Below are positions 17,587 through 26,011 of a DNA stretch of 64,000 nt, one piece after another. The first letter of the stretch is position 1, and every line of letters begins with the position of its first letter. A model generated the notes under the pieces. The model did not search any database, was not told where the DNA came from, and saw only the letters and a list, made by a program, of their open reading frames with translations. A program made the position numbers and the translations under genes. Source of the DNA: Streptomyces sp. NBC_01142 (GTDB lineage Bacteria > Actinomycetota > Actinomycetes > Streptomycetales > Streptomycetaceae); assembly GCF_026341125.1 (NCBI RefSeq), contig NZ_JAPEOR010000003.1, positions 186,001 to 250,000 of the forward strand. The letters are read 5' to 3'.

Positions 17587-18740
17587 CGGTCACCACCTCG
17601 GCCGCCGGGCGGGAAGCGCCGCGCACCACCAAGAGACAGACGCTTCCCGCCCTCACGGGCATGCGCTTCATCGCGGCCCTGGCGGTGTTCCTCTTCCATC
17701 TGACCCTGCTGTCGGTGCACACCCCGCACGGGGTGGACATCCTGCATCAGTTCGCGGACGCCGGAGTGCGCGACGCGTACAACTCCGTCTTCCACATAGC
17801 CGGATTCACGGGCGTCTCGTTCTTCTTCGCGCTCAGCGGCTTCGTCCTGACCTGGTCGGCACGGCCGACGGACACCCTCACCGGGTTCTGGCGGCGCAGG
17901 TTCTTCAAGATCTATCCGCTGCATGTGGTGACGTACGCCGCCGGTCTGCTGCTGCTCACCGGCGGTGCGTTCGCCGCGGGCAACGACCTGCCGGGCGTCG
18001 TTCTGATCCAGTCCTGGATTCCCGACGCGAGCATCATCTTCGCCGCCAACTCCCCGAGCTGGTCCATCTCCGTCGAGGCGCTGTTCTACCTCCTCTTCCC
18101 GCTGCTTCTGCCGCTGCTGGAACGCATTCCGGCGCGGCGGCTGTGGGGGTGGGCGGCGGGCATGGTCGCCATCACGTTCGCCGTCGCCGTGATAGCGCAC
18201 CTGTACGTCTCCATGGAGTACCAGTTCTGGTTCAGCTACACGCTCCCGCCGCTGCGGCTGCCGGAGTTCGTCCTGGGCATCATCGCGGCCCGGCTGGTCA
18301 TCCTGGGGCGCTGGCCGAACATCCGGCTCGCCCCGGCCGCCCTGCTGCTCGTGCTCGCCTACGCCCTCGCGCTGCAACTGCCCCAGGTCTTCGCGCAGAC
18401 CGCCGTCACGATCGTGCCGGTGGTGCTGGTGGTCGGCGCGGGCGCCATGTCGGACATCGAGGGACGATCCAAGCTGCTCCGCAGCCGCACCATGGTCTGG
18501 CTGGGAGAGATCTCCTTCGCCTTCTACATGGTTCACCTCGTCGTGCTGCTGACGGTGAGGAAGTGGCTGGGCGTGGAGAACTCCTGGAGCACGCCGACGG
18601 CACTCCTCGTCATCGCCGGCTGTCTTGCTGTGACGCTGCTGCTCGCGTGGCTGCTGCACATCGGCGTCGAACGCCCGGCGATGCGCCACTGGAGTGTCCG
18701 GCGAGAGCGCCGGCCCCGCCGTAACGTCCCGGCAGCCTGA
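17583..18740 (+). CDS. Membrane acyltransferase (acyltransferase-3 family)
   Basis: 385 residues with about ten membrane helices and the acyltransferase-3 layout: early RFIAALAVFLFHLTLL with the conserved His after the first helix, VSFFFALSGFVLTW, then RRFFKIYPLH and SWSISVEALFYLLFPL. Members transfer acyl groups to sugars, antibiotics or cell-wall glycans. It overlaps the HAD gene by 4 bp, so the three genes psuG-HAD-acyltransferase are translationally linked. An acyl-decorated C-riboside is one reading of the set. A perfect hairpin follows at 18754. Confidence 0.82.
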   Translation: MTVTTSAAGREAPRTTKRQTLPALTGMRFIAALAVFLFHLTLLSVHTPHGVDILHQFADAGVRDAYNSVFHIAGFTGVSFFFALSGFVLTWSARPTDTLTGFWRRRFFKIYPLHVVTYAAGLLLLTGGAFAAGNDLPGVVLIQSWIPDASIIFAANSPSWSISVEALFYLLFPLLLPLLERIPARRLWGWAAGMVAITFAVAVIAHLYVSMEYQFWFSYTLPPLRLPEFVLGIIAARLVILGRWPNIRLAPAALLLVLAYALALQLPQVFAQTAVTIVPVVLVVGAGAMSDIEGRSKLLRSRTMVWLGEISFAFYMVHLVVLLTVRKWLGVENSWSTPTALLVIAGCLAVTLLLAWLLHIGVERPAMRHWSVRRERRPRRNVPAA

Positions 18741-18753
18741 CCGGGTCACTCTT

Positions 18754-18801
18754 CGCGCGTGCCGGGACGTGATCACCACGGGTGCCGTCCCGGCACGCGC
18801 G
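18754..18801. terminator. Bidirectional hairpin terminator
   Basis: A perfect 16-bp stem, CGCGCGTGCCGGGACG with its complement at 18786-18801, closes a 16-nt loop between the convergent acyltransferase and VOC genes. Confidence 0.8.
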
Positions 18802-18821
18802 AGTCGACGCGAGTCGAGGGA

Positions 18822-19637
18822 TCACCGGGGGGCGGAACGCCCGGTGACGGTGAACAGGGCGCCGTCGGGATCGCGCAGCGTCGCCTCTTCGCCGTCGGCT
18901 GTGTAGCGCTGCCCGAGGACGTAGCCGCCGTGGCGGCGTGCGGCCTCGACGGTGCCCGCCACATCGGCGACGGGGAAGAGGACGTGCCACCGGGGCTGGA
19001 TCATGGGGTCCGGTGCGGTTTCGACCGCGCCGGAGCTCAGGCGCGCCAGGACGTGCCCCTCCTGGCGCAGTACGACTTCTTCCTTCTCGTAGATGACCTC
19101 GCAGCAGCCCGGACGGTCACATGCCCAGTCGAGCACCTGGCCGTAGAAGATCGCGGCATCGAGCGCGTCCCGGGTCCGCAGGCGCAGCCAGGCAGGTGCT
19201 TCCTTGCGCCAGGTCAGCCAGTCGGAGATGAGCTCGCCCTCCCAGATGCCGAAGACGGCACCGTCCCGGTCCGCCGCCAGGGCGCCGCGGCCTACCGGGA
19301 AGGTGATCGGCCCGACCGCGACGGTGGCGCTCCGCTCCCGGATTCGCGCCGCGGTCTCGTCCGCGTCGGCGACAGCGAAGTAGGGCGTCCAGGCGATGGG
19401 TGCCTGCAAGGCCGCATCGAGTGCGCCGATACCGGCGACCGGCGTGCCTTCGCGCACGGCGACACTGAACTGGTTCCCGAGGGCGGCCGGCCGGAAACGC
19501 CAGCCGAGGACCGCTCGGTAGAAGGCTTGCGCACCCGGCAGATCGCGCGTCATGAGGCTGATCCAGCAGGGCGCGCCGAAGACGTCGCGACTCGACGTCA
19601 CGCCCCGGGAAGCGGCCGGTGTCGATTCCTCGTGCAT
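18822..19637 (-). CDS. Two-domain VOC/glyoxalase-like protein
   Basis: About 271 residues made of two vicinal-oxygen-chelate modules. The first begins PCWISLMTRDLPGAQAFY with VLGWRFRP; the second contains AIFYGQVLDWACD and ends FPVADVAGTVEAARRHGG and ATLRDPDGALFTV. This duplicated layout is common in Streptomyces proteins related to CFP-30B, glyoxalases or antibiotic-binding proteins; the ligand is unknown. Start at 19637 was preferred because GGGACG lies 9 bases upstream; a GTG at 19670 is possible. The 324 bp to the next gene (19962) contain only a possible stress promoter. Confidence 0.75.
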   Translation of the reverse strand: MHEESTPAASRGVTSSRDVFGAPCWISLMTRDLPGAQAFYRAVLGWRFRPAALGNQFSVAVREGTPVAGIGALDAALQAPIAWTPYFAVADADETAARIRERSATVAVGPITFPVGRGALAADRDGAVFGIWEGELISDWLTWRKEAPAWLRLRTRDALDAAIFYGQVLDWACDRPGCCEVIYEKEEVVLRQEGHVLARLSSGAVETAPDPMIQPRWHVLFPVADVAGTVEAARRHGGYVLGQRYTADGEEATLRDPDGALFTVTGRSAPR

Positions 19638-19878
19638 CACTATCAACGTCCCGGTGGAAATAGGGCTCACGGGCAGAATACGCCTGGACTGCCGAGGTTC
19701 ACGCTCGGCCGGGGGAGACCCCGGACGCCGAGCGGCTCTCCGGCGCGCCCCGCAGGGCGTGAACCACGTGTGTCAGGCATCAACATCATGCCCTCCTGAC
19801 TCGGAACCCGCCGCGCGAACGCGCTCCATACCCGCCGCCCCGCTGCGCGAAACGCGCTCCGTGACCGACAGTGCCGGG

Positions 19879-19902
19879 GTTTGGGCGGCCGTATCCGGGT
19901 GA
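19879..19902 (+). promoter_or_regulatory. Possible sigma-B-type stress promoter
   Basis: GTTT at 19879-19882 is followed after 14 bp by GGGTGA at 19897-19902, close to the Streptomyces sigma-B/H pattern (GNTT, 14-16 bp, GGGTAC). It lies about 60 bp upstream of the small membrane protein start at 19962. One mismatch group in the -10 box makes this tentative. Confidence 0.3.
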
Positions 19903-19961
19903 CTCGACCTGTCGGGTACCGCACGACCGGCCATTCAGGAGATCGAGGAAAGGGCACAGCG

Positions 19962-20285
19962 ATGACGAAGTCCGGGAGCAAGGTCGCCGAGGAAGCCCGG
20001 GTACGCGTCGTACAGGCGCGGGACCGCCTGGGGGACGCCGTGGAGCAGCTCGCGTCCAAGGCGGACGTGAAGGGCCGGACCGGCCGGAGCCCGGTGACGG
20101 TCGCAGGGGTCAGGGAACAGGTCCAGCAGAAGGCCGGCAAGGCCGTGCATCTGGTGCAGGAGCACGCCCCCGTCGGAATTCGGCGTCGTCCGCGGCCCGT
20201 GGTGCTCGCCGGGGGAGCCGTGGCCCTCGCCACCGCGGTGCTGCTGGGGCTCCGCCGCTCGGCCCGCAAGCGGAAGCAGGGCTGA
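19962..20285 (+). CDS. Small membrane-anchored helical protein
   Basis: 107 residues: an amphipathic, charged helix-rich N-terminal part (VAEEARVRVVQARDRLGDAV), a variable linker, then one membrane helix near residues 82-97 (VVLAGGAVALATAVLLGL) and a basic tail RRSARKRKQG facing the cytoplasm. This is the general layout of DUF3618-like actinobacterial envelope/stress proteins, but I do not claim the family. The ATG at 19962 follows GGAAAGGG. It stands alone in its transcription unit. Confidence 0.65.
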   Translation: MTKSGSKVAEEARVRVVQARDRLGDAVEQLASKADVKGRTGRSPVTVAGVREQVQQKAGKAVHLVQEHAPVGIRRRPRPVVLAGGAVALATAVLLGLRRSARKRKQG

Positions 20286-20493
20286 CCGCGGCTGTCACCC
20301 GGCCGACGCCCGCCACTGCCCGCACGGCCCCCGGCTCCCCGTCCGGGGGCCCGGGAGTGGCAGCAGGGCGATCGGCGGGATAGAGAGGAAGACGTGCATG
20401 TGCCGGCCCGGCACATGCGGCGGGCGTGATCGAGTCACTGCCGAAGCCGTGGATCGCACAACGGCGGGCGACAGGACGGAGAGCGGGACACTG

Positions 20494-21168
20494 ATGCCAC
20501 GTGCGGCCCTGTTCGACGTGGACGGCACTCTGGTCGACAGCAACCATCTGCACGTGACGACATGGTGGGAGGCATTCCGTCAGTCGGGGCACAGGGTGTC
20601 GACGCACGCCATCCACCGGGCGATCGGCCTCGGTTCCGACGATCTCATCGCGCATCTGCTCGGGGAGGAGCGGGACCGCGAGCAGGACGAGTGGATCAGC
20701 GCGGTTCACAAGGCGCTGTACGGCACGTACTCCGATCGTCTGCCGCCGCTGGACGGGGCGCGCGATCTCCTGCACACACTGGCCGCCCGCGGCTGGCGAA
20801 ACGTCCTGGCTACCTCCGCGGGGGGACGCGAACTCACCGCGCTGCGCCGAGCGATCGACGCCGACGACGACGCGATCGTGGGAACGGCGAGCGCGGACGA
20901 TGTGGCCAAGGGCAAGCCGGCCCCCGATCCGGTCCACCGGGCGCTGGAACTGGCGGAAGTCCCCCCGGGGGAAGCGGTGTTCATCGGCGACACGGTCTGG
21001 GACATGGAAGCGGCGGCAAGGGCAGGAGTCCGCGCCGTCGCTCTGCTGTCGGGCGGAATTCCGCATGCCGACCTCGAAGAGGCGGGAGCGGCGGCCGTCT
21101 ACCGTGACCCCGCCGATCTGCTCTCGCACCTCGACAGCAGTCTGCTCGCCGACCTGGAGGATTCCTGA
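20494..21168 (+). CDS. HAD-superfamily hydrolase (beta-phosphoglucomutase/phosphatase-like)
   Basis: 224 residues. Motif I ALFDVDGTLVDSN supplies nucleophile Asp8 and Asp10; motif II is LATSAGG, the lysine lies in KGKPAPDPV, and motif IV is VFIGDTVWDMEAAARAG. The helical cap begins TTWWEAFRQSG. It belongs to the phosphoglycolate phosphatase/beta-PGM-like branch and acts on a small cytosolic phosphate ester, identity unknown. Start at 20494 was chosen to place motif I at the N-terminus; longer in-frame starts have no ribosome site. Confidence 0.82.
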   Translation: MPRAALFDVDGTLVDSNHLHVTTWWEAFRQSGHRVSTHAIHRAIGLGSDDLIAHLLGEERDREQDEWISAVHKALYGTYSDRLPPLDGARDLLHTLAARGWRNVLATSAGGRELTALRRAIDADDDAIVGTASADDVAKGKPAPDPVHRALELAEVPPGEAVFIGDTVWDMEAAARAGVRAVALLSGGIPHADLEEAGAAAVYRDPADLLSHLDSSLLADLEDS

Positions 21169-21349
21169 TCCAGCGCCCCCCCGATATCCCCCGGACGGCC
21201 GGGGCGTGGGTGGGGCATGCGTCCGCGTGTTGCGGTCCGGGGCTCCCCGGGTCAGTCTGATTGGTAACCCAAAAGCGACATGAGGTCACTCTTCGCACTC
21301 GGGGCCATCAGTCGAACGGGTGAGCATGTCGCGGTAAGGAGTAACGGTC

Positions 21350-21820
21350 ATGTACGTTCCGGCCGCCTGCCGCTACAGCATGGAAGTCCAGGCATCCGCC
21401 GAGCGGATTCCCCAGATCCGACGCATTCTCGCGGCGCATCTGCGTCACTGGGGCCTCGAGCCCCACATCACGCCGGTCTGCCGCGCCGTCGACGAGCTCG
21501 TCGCCAATGTCATGGAGCATGCGAGCGGCGACAAGTCGTGTGTCGTGGAGCTGCGATGGACCGGAAGGCATGTGATTGCTTCCGTGGCCGACGGGGACCG
21601 CCGCATGCCACGGGTCACCACGTCCTCCCCGTCGAAGGGCGGGCTGGCGACGGTCGCGGCCCTCAGTGACAGCTGGGGGACGTGTGGCACCGCCACGGGC
21701 AAGGTGATCTGGTTCAGCCGACGGGTGAAGGCCGTCCAGAGCGTCTTCCGGGACGTGACGGCCCCGATGTCGCCGGTGCGCGAGTTCAGGCCGCTGGAGG
21801 CGGCCCCCGCCCGGGCGTGA
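21350..21820 (+). CDS. RsbW-like ATP-binding regulatory protein
   Basis: 156 residues with a HATPase_c (GHKL) fold of the anti-sigma/RsbW type: N-box VCRAVDELVANVMEHA and G1-like VASVADGDRR, with GLATVAALSDSWG near the end. Streptomyces encode dozens of such kinases that bind sigma factors or anti-anti-sigma proteins. No partner gene sits beside it. AAGGAG lies 7 bases before the ATG at 21350. The second glycine box is weak, so kinase activity is uncertain. Confidence 0.8.
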   Translation: MYVPAACRYSMEVQASAERIPQIRRILAAHLRHWGLEPHITPVCRAVDELVANVMEHASGDKSCVVELRWTGRHVIASVADGDRRMPRVTTSSPSKGGLATVAALSDSWGTCGTATGKVIWFSRRVKAVQSVFRDVTAPMSPVREFRPLEAAPARA

Positions 21821-21872
21821 CCCGCCGCCCGCTCCGCGGCGGAGTCCGCCGCGCGGTGCGACTCTGGACGGT

Positions 21873-22430
21873 ATGGGGAAGAGTGCACTCATCGTCATCG
21901 ACATGATCAATGCGTATGGGCATGCCGATGCCGACCTGCTTCTTCCCTCCGTCTCCAAGGTGTTGCCCGCCATCGTCCGGCTGCTGGAACGGGCTCGGGC
22001 CGAGGGCATCCCCGTGATCTACGTGAACGACAACTTCGGCGAGTGGCGGTCTCATCACGGGGAGCTCCTCGAGACCGCCCTCGCGGGTCCGCACGCCGGC
22101 CTGGTCGAACCGGTCCGGCCCGATGAGGCATCGCTCTTCGTGATCAAGGCGCGGCACTCGATCTTCTTCGAGACGCCGCTGTCGTACCTGCTCGGGCAGC
22201 TCGGCATCGACCACGTGATCCTGTGCGGGCAGGTGACCGAGCAGTGCGTGCTCTACTCCGCCCTCGACGCGCACATCCGTCACTTGAGGGTGACCGTCCC
22301 CGAGGACGCCGTCGCTCATATCCACGCCGACCTGGCGGACGCGGCGCTGCGGATGATGCAGCGCAACATGGGCGCGGCGATCGGAACGGTCGATTCGATC
22401 GGGCTCGGCGACGGCGAACGGCCCTCGTAG
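21873..22430 (+). CDS. Isochorismatase-like cysteine hydrolase
   Basis: 185 residues with the catalytic triad of the cysteine hydrolase/nicotinamidase-isochorismatase fold: Asp10 in VIDMINAYG, a lysine in FVIKARHSIFF, and the nucleophilic cysteine in GQVTEQCVLYSALDAHIR with its preceding cis-peptide VT. The Cys indicates amide or ester hydrolysis rather than isochorismate chemistry. It begins 52 bp after the RsbW-like gene. Substrate unknown. Confidence 0.85.
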   Translation: MGKSALIVIDMINAYGHADADLLLPSVSKVLPAIVRLLERARAEGIPVIYVNDNFGEWRSHHGELLETALAGPHAGLVEPVRPDEASLFVIKARHSIFFETPLSYLLGQLGIDHVILCGQVTEQCVLYSALDAHIRHLRVTVPEDAVAHIHADLADAALRMMQRNMGAAIGTVDSIGLGDGERPS

Positions 22431-22722
22431 GCACCTGTTTTGGCCGTCTGCGGCCCCCCGCACGCGCTCATGTGGACCGTGCATGTCCCGCGCAGGTGTG
22501 TCACTGGTGGTGGCCGTGTCCTTCGACGCAGCCGCCGAACGCACGTCTCTCGAAGAGATCGCCCCTCCGCCGTCCGTAAGAAAGAGGCAGCCGGCGGCAC
22601 GCCCAGTGCCCCGGCGATATGAGCCTGTAGGGCCGACAGCTCTGGAGAGCGGGCAGATTGGGCGCCTGCCGGACGGGTACCTGAGGCCGGAACGAATTTC
22701 CGACGACCGAGGAGGAGTTCCG

Positions 22723-23046
22723 ATGGAACCCGGTGGCAGCTCCGGCACGCCCCTGGCCCTGCACGACACCGACGACGTCGGTCACGACCCGATGGAATGG
22801 CTGCAGGAGGCAGCGTGCGCGGGCGAACCGCCCGAACTGTTCTTCCCCGTCAGCGAAACCGGCCGGGCCGACGAGCAGGCCGATCGGGCGAAGGAAGTGT
22901 GCCGCCGCTGCCCGGTGACGGACCAGTGCCTCGAGTGGGCGCTGCGCACCGGACAGGGCACCGGGGTGTGGGGCGGGCTGAAGGCGTCGGAGCGCCGTGG
23001 CCTGCGCCGTCGGCGGTCCGGTCGGCGGCGGCCCCCCGCACGCTGA
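22723..23046 (+). CDS. WhiB-family iron-sulfur regulator
   Basis: 107 residues carrying the four WhiB cysteines, Cys32 (AACAG), Cys60, Cys63 and Cys69 (VCRRCPVTDQC), which hold a 4Fe-4S cluster, followed by the beta-turn GVWGGL and a basic C-terminal tail (RRRRSGRRRPP) that contacts DNA. Wbl proteins bind the principal sigma factor and respond to redox or NO. GGAGGAG sits just upstream of the ATG. The roughly 290 bp upstream hold no other gene I can support. Confidence 0.93.
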   Translation: MEPGGSSGTPLALHDTDDVGHDPMEWLQEAACAGEPPELFFPVSETGRADEQADRAKEVCRRCPVTDQCLEWALRTGQGTGVWGGLKASERRGLRRRRSGRRRPPAR

Positions 23047-23133
23047 GCCGCGGTCGCCCGCGGGGCCCGGTGGCATCGCCCGCCTTCCGGTGGCCGATGT
23101 TTCAGGTGGCTGAGAGCCGGTGAGGGGATCAAT

Positions 23134-24117
23134 ATGGCGCGCGGATACACGATGATCACCGAGCAGGCCGGCCCGAGGGAACTCGTCGAGCATGTGGTCT
23201 GCGCGGAGCGGTCCGGATTCGACTTTTCCGTCATCGCCGACCACTACCTTCCCCGGTTGGAGTCCCAGGGGCATTCCCCGTACGCCTGGAGTGTCCTCGG
23301 GGCGGCGGCCCAGGCCACCACGCGTATCCCGCTCATGACGTACGTGACCTGCCCGACGACCCGTTACCACCCCGCTGTCGTCGCCCAGAAGGCCGCGACC
23401 ATGCAGCTCTTGTCCGAAGGGCGCTTCCGCCTCGGCCTCGGCTCCGGGGAGAACCTCGACGAGCATGTGGTCGGCGGAGGCCGGCCTGCCGCCCACGTCC
23501 GGCCGGCCATGCCGGCAGAGGCCGTGGAGATCATCCGCGCCCTCTTCGCCGGCGGAAACGTGAACCATCACGGTGCGCACTTCGACGTCGAGAACGCCAC
23601 CTTGTGGGACCTGCCCGACGAGGTCCCGTCGATCGGCGTCGCCGTTTCGGGAGACCTTCCTGCGAGCTCGCCGGCCGACTCGCGGACCTTGTCATCGCCA
23701 CCGAGCCCGAGTGCGAGCTCCTGGAAGCCTTCGACCGGTACGGCGGCAGGGGGCAAGCCCCGGATCGGCCGGCTGCCCGTCTGTTACGACAGCGTGGGGA
23801 CGACGGTGCGCTCGACCGGGACGCGGCGATCACGCGCGCACACGACCAGTTCCGCTGGGCGCTCGGCGAGTGGCGTGTCAACGTCGACCTGCCGGGGCGG
23901 GCCGGGTTCGCCGGGGCCACCGAGTACGTACGCCCCAAGGACATCGCCCGGTCCATCCCGTGCGGCGACGACGTCGGAGAGTTCGTGGACGCCGTACGCC
24001 CCTGCGTGGAGGCCGGTTTCACCGAGATCGCCCGTCATCCAGGTGGGCGGGGACCATCAGTTGCCCTTCCCCGACTGGGCGGAGAAGAAGCTTCTTCCCG
24101 CCCTGCGTGAACTCTGA
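23134..24117 (+). pseudogene. LLM-class F420-dependent oxidoreductase, multiply frameshifted
   Basis: The first 170 residues are a normal luciferase-like F420-dependent oxidoreductase (FSVIADHYLPRLESQG, RIPLMTYVTCPTTRYHPAVV, GRFRLGLGSGENLDEH). After VAVSG near 23652 homology jumps to the third frame (CELAGRLADLVIATEPECELLEAF), returns near 23748 (GKPRIGRLPVCYDS), jumps again near 23790 (ITRAHDQFRWALGEWRVN) and returns near 24033 (IQVGGDHQLPFPDWAEKKLLP). At least four indels, some in G or C runs or a GA duplication, are needed to rebuild the roughly 320-residue family protein. Either it is a decayed gene or the assembly has errors here. Confidence 0.8.
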
Positions 24118-24147
24118 GCGGGGCACAGCCCCGGGCAAGGAGGCCGC

Positions 24148-24546
24148 ATGGCCATCGCGAAGTACTGTCTCGTCGTCCTGGACTGCCCCGACCCGCAGGT
24201 GCTCGCCGGCTTCTATGCCGCGGTGCTCGGCGGGGAGGTCAAGAAGGACAGCGAGGTCTGGTACGACCTGTACGTACCCGGTGGGGCCCGTATCGCCTTC
24301 CAGCGTGCGCCCGGATTCCGGCCCCCGGACTGGCCGCGGGCCGACGACAACTCCCAGCAGATGCATCTGGACTTCGATGTCCCGGACATCGAGACCGCGC
24401 AGGCGGGGGTGCTCGCTCTGGGCGCCACCCCGCTCGACCTCGATGACGACGACGGCCGGCGGGGCTTCCGGGTCTACGCCGACCCCGCGGGCCATCCGTT
24501 CTGCCTCTGCCGCGACGCGGCTTCGGCCGAGGAGGAGGACAAGTGA
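24148..24546 (+). CDS. VOC-family (glyoxalase/bleomycin-resistance-like) protein
   Basis: 132 residues, one VOC unit pair: KYCLVVLDCPDPQVLAGFY at the start, HLDFDVPDIETAQAGVLALGATP in the middle and VYADPAGHPFCLCRD at the end. The family binds a metal or small hydrophobic ligand; metal-site residues are only partly conserved. RBS AAGGAGG precedes the ATG. The stop overlaps the next small gene (GTGA). A paralogue lies on the opposite strand at 24808. Confidence 0.8.
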   Translation: MAIAKYCLVVLDCPDPQVLAGFYAAVLGGEVKKDSEVWYDLYVPGGARIAFQRAPGFRPPDWPRADDNSQQMHLDFDVPDIETAQAGVLALGATPLDLDDDDGRRGFRVYADPAGHPFCLCRDAASAEEEDK

Positions 24547-24785
24547 CCGACCGACAGCCGGAAGGCCCCGAAGGGACGGAGCCGGTGCCGAGGGATCTGC
24601 CCGACCAGCAGGCGCAGGACGGCGAGGATCCGCTGGACGTGCCCGGCCCCGGCCCTTCGGGCCAGGAGAGGGCTGATGCAGACCAGGACCTGCCCGAGAT
24701 GGACGAGTCGGGTGCCGGCCGTGGCACGCCCCGCGGCGGGGGCGTGCACCCGGAGCAACCGGTTCCGGACGAAGCCCCCGGCTGA
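24543..24785 (+). CDS. Small acidic disordered protein
   Basis: 80 residues, rich in Pro, Asp, Glu and Gly with no hydrophobic core (motifs such as DGEDPLDVPGPGPSG). The GTG start overlaps the preceding VOC stop by 4 bp, which is the main reason to accept it as a gene. No family recognised. Confidence 0.45.
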   Translation: MTDRQPEGPEGTEPVPRDLPDQQAQDGEDPLDVPGPGPSGQERADADQDLPEMDESGAGRGTPRGGGVHPEQPVPDEAPG

Positions 24786-24807
24786 GGCCCGTAGCGTGCC
24801 TTCGGTC

Positions 24808-25242
24808 TCAGGCCGGGCTCACCCGACCCCCGGGCTCCGGGGGCCGGGGCGCCCCCTGGGGCGGGACCGACGCGGCCAGCGCGAAGGGGTGACCGGCGGG
24901 GTCGGAGTAGCGGCGCACATCGTGCAGCCCGCCGTTGTCCTTGGTGTCCAGCGGACGTGCGCCGAGGCTGACCGCCTCGCGTTCGGCCTCGTCCATGTCG
25001 TCGTGGGAGACGAGAATCCGCAGGTGCGCCTGCTGGGAGTCGTCCGGCCGGGGCCAGCTGGCCGGCGCGTACCCGTGATCCCGGTGCACAGCCAGGTGCA
25101 CCCCGCTGTGGCCGATGATCTCGACGAAGTCGGGGTCGTCTCCCACCTGGGTGCGGGCACCGAGCAGGGTCGCGTAGAACTGCGCGAGCGCCACGGGATC
25201 CGCGCAGTCCAGGATGAGCACGCTCGTCTTGGCAACGGCCAT
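24808..25242 (-). CDS. VOC-family protein
   Basis: 144 residues with the same single-VOC layout as the gene at 24148: KTSVLILDCADPVALAQFYATLLG, then HLRILVSHDDMDEAEREAVSLGA and YSDPAGHPFALA. The two genes probably arose by duplication and inversion and converge on the small acidic gene. AAGAAGG lies upstream of the ATG at 25242. Ligand unknown. Confidence 0.8.
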   Translation of the reverse strand: MAVAKTSVLILDCADPVALAQFYATLLGARTQVGDDPDFVEIIGHSGVHLAVHRDHGYAPASWPRPDDSQQAHLRILVSHDDMDEAEREAVSLGARPLDTKDNGGLHDVRRYSDPAGHPFALAASVPPQGAPRPPEPGGRVSPA

Positions 25243-25449
25243 GTGAGCCTTCTTCCGTGAGGGGGCGGGATGTGGATACGCGTACGTGGAGCGGGTTCCC
25301 CGGCCCCGGCCCGCCTAACAGCACGGGTTCACCGGCTGGTCCGGCAGCCCGCCGGACAATGTCACGCAAAGTGCCCGATTGCGGTCATGGAGTGATGGGC
25401 GCAAGGTGGTTGTGGCTAGTTCAGCCACCCCATCGAAAGGAACACCGTC

Positions 25450-25626
25450 GTGAGCAAGGCCAAGGCAAAGGCGAAGCAGGTCAAGGGCAAGATGAAGGAA
25501 GCCGCCGGGAGCATGACCGACGACAAGCGCCTGCAGGCGGAGGGCCGTGGCGAGCAGATGATGGGCAAGACCCAGGAGACGGCCGAGAAGGCCGGCGAGC
25601 GGATCAGGAAGCCGCAGGGCCGGTAG
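25450..25626 (+). CDS. CsbD-like stress protein
   Basis: 58 residues, lysine-rich and helical, matching the CsbD family (KAKQVKGKMKEAAG, DKRLQAEGRGEQMMGKTQE). These abundant small proteins belong to general stress regulons in Gram-positive bacteria; biochemical function is unknown. The GTG at 25450 follows AAAGGA by 9 bases. A strong terminator follows immediately, giving a single-gene unit. Confidence 0.85.
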   Translation: MSKAKAKAKQVKGKMKEAAGSMTDDKRLQAEGRGEQMMGKTQETAEKAGERIRKPQGR

Positions 25627-25650
25627 GCCTCGGCCTCCCCTCCATGTGTG

Positions 25651-25684
25651 GACGGGCCGCGCACCCTCGGGTGCGCGGCCCGTC
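25651..25684 (+). terminator. Hairpin terminator after csbD-like gene
   Basis: A perfect 15-bp stem, GACGGGCCGCGCACC with its complement at 25670-25684 and loop CTCG, lies 25 bp after the stop. The 327 bp from here to 26012 contain no gene I can support. Confidence 0.85.
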
Positions 25685-26011
25685 GCCGTCTGCCCCACCG
25701 GACCACGAGGATCAGCGGAGCCACCACGATGAGGCCCAGGGAGAACGGCCCGGTCGCGGTGACGAGGCCGACGGGCCGTCTGTCCGGGCGGCGGACGGGA
25801 GGTGAGTGCCCCTGGTCGGTGTACGCAGGGTGCCCGGTGCCCCGTGGCTCGCCGCCCGTGACGGCCGAGGCCCATGGGCCGTACGGCCCAGTCCTCGCAC
25901 CCGTACGTGTTACCCGGCGGGCGTGGCCGCTTGCCCGGCGCCGACAGCGAGCGGTGCCCTGGGCTGAACCGGCCCGGCCGTGTGCCCGGGCCCGAGCCAC
26001 AGGAGTATCGG

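Noticed and set aside
24148..25242. Inverted VOC gene pair considered as the ends of a composite mobile element
   Set aside because: The two genes are only paralogous at protein level, and no transposase or terminal repeats flank them.
25416..26000. A minus-strand frame with one hydrophobic segment overlapping the csbD-like gene
   Set aside because: It has no ribosome site, runs antisense through csbD and its terminator, and the hydrophobic stretch is short.
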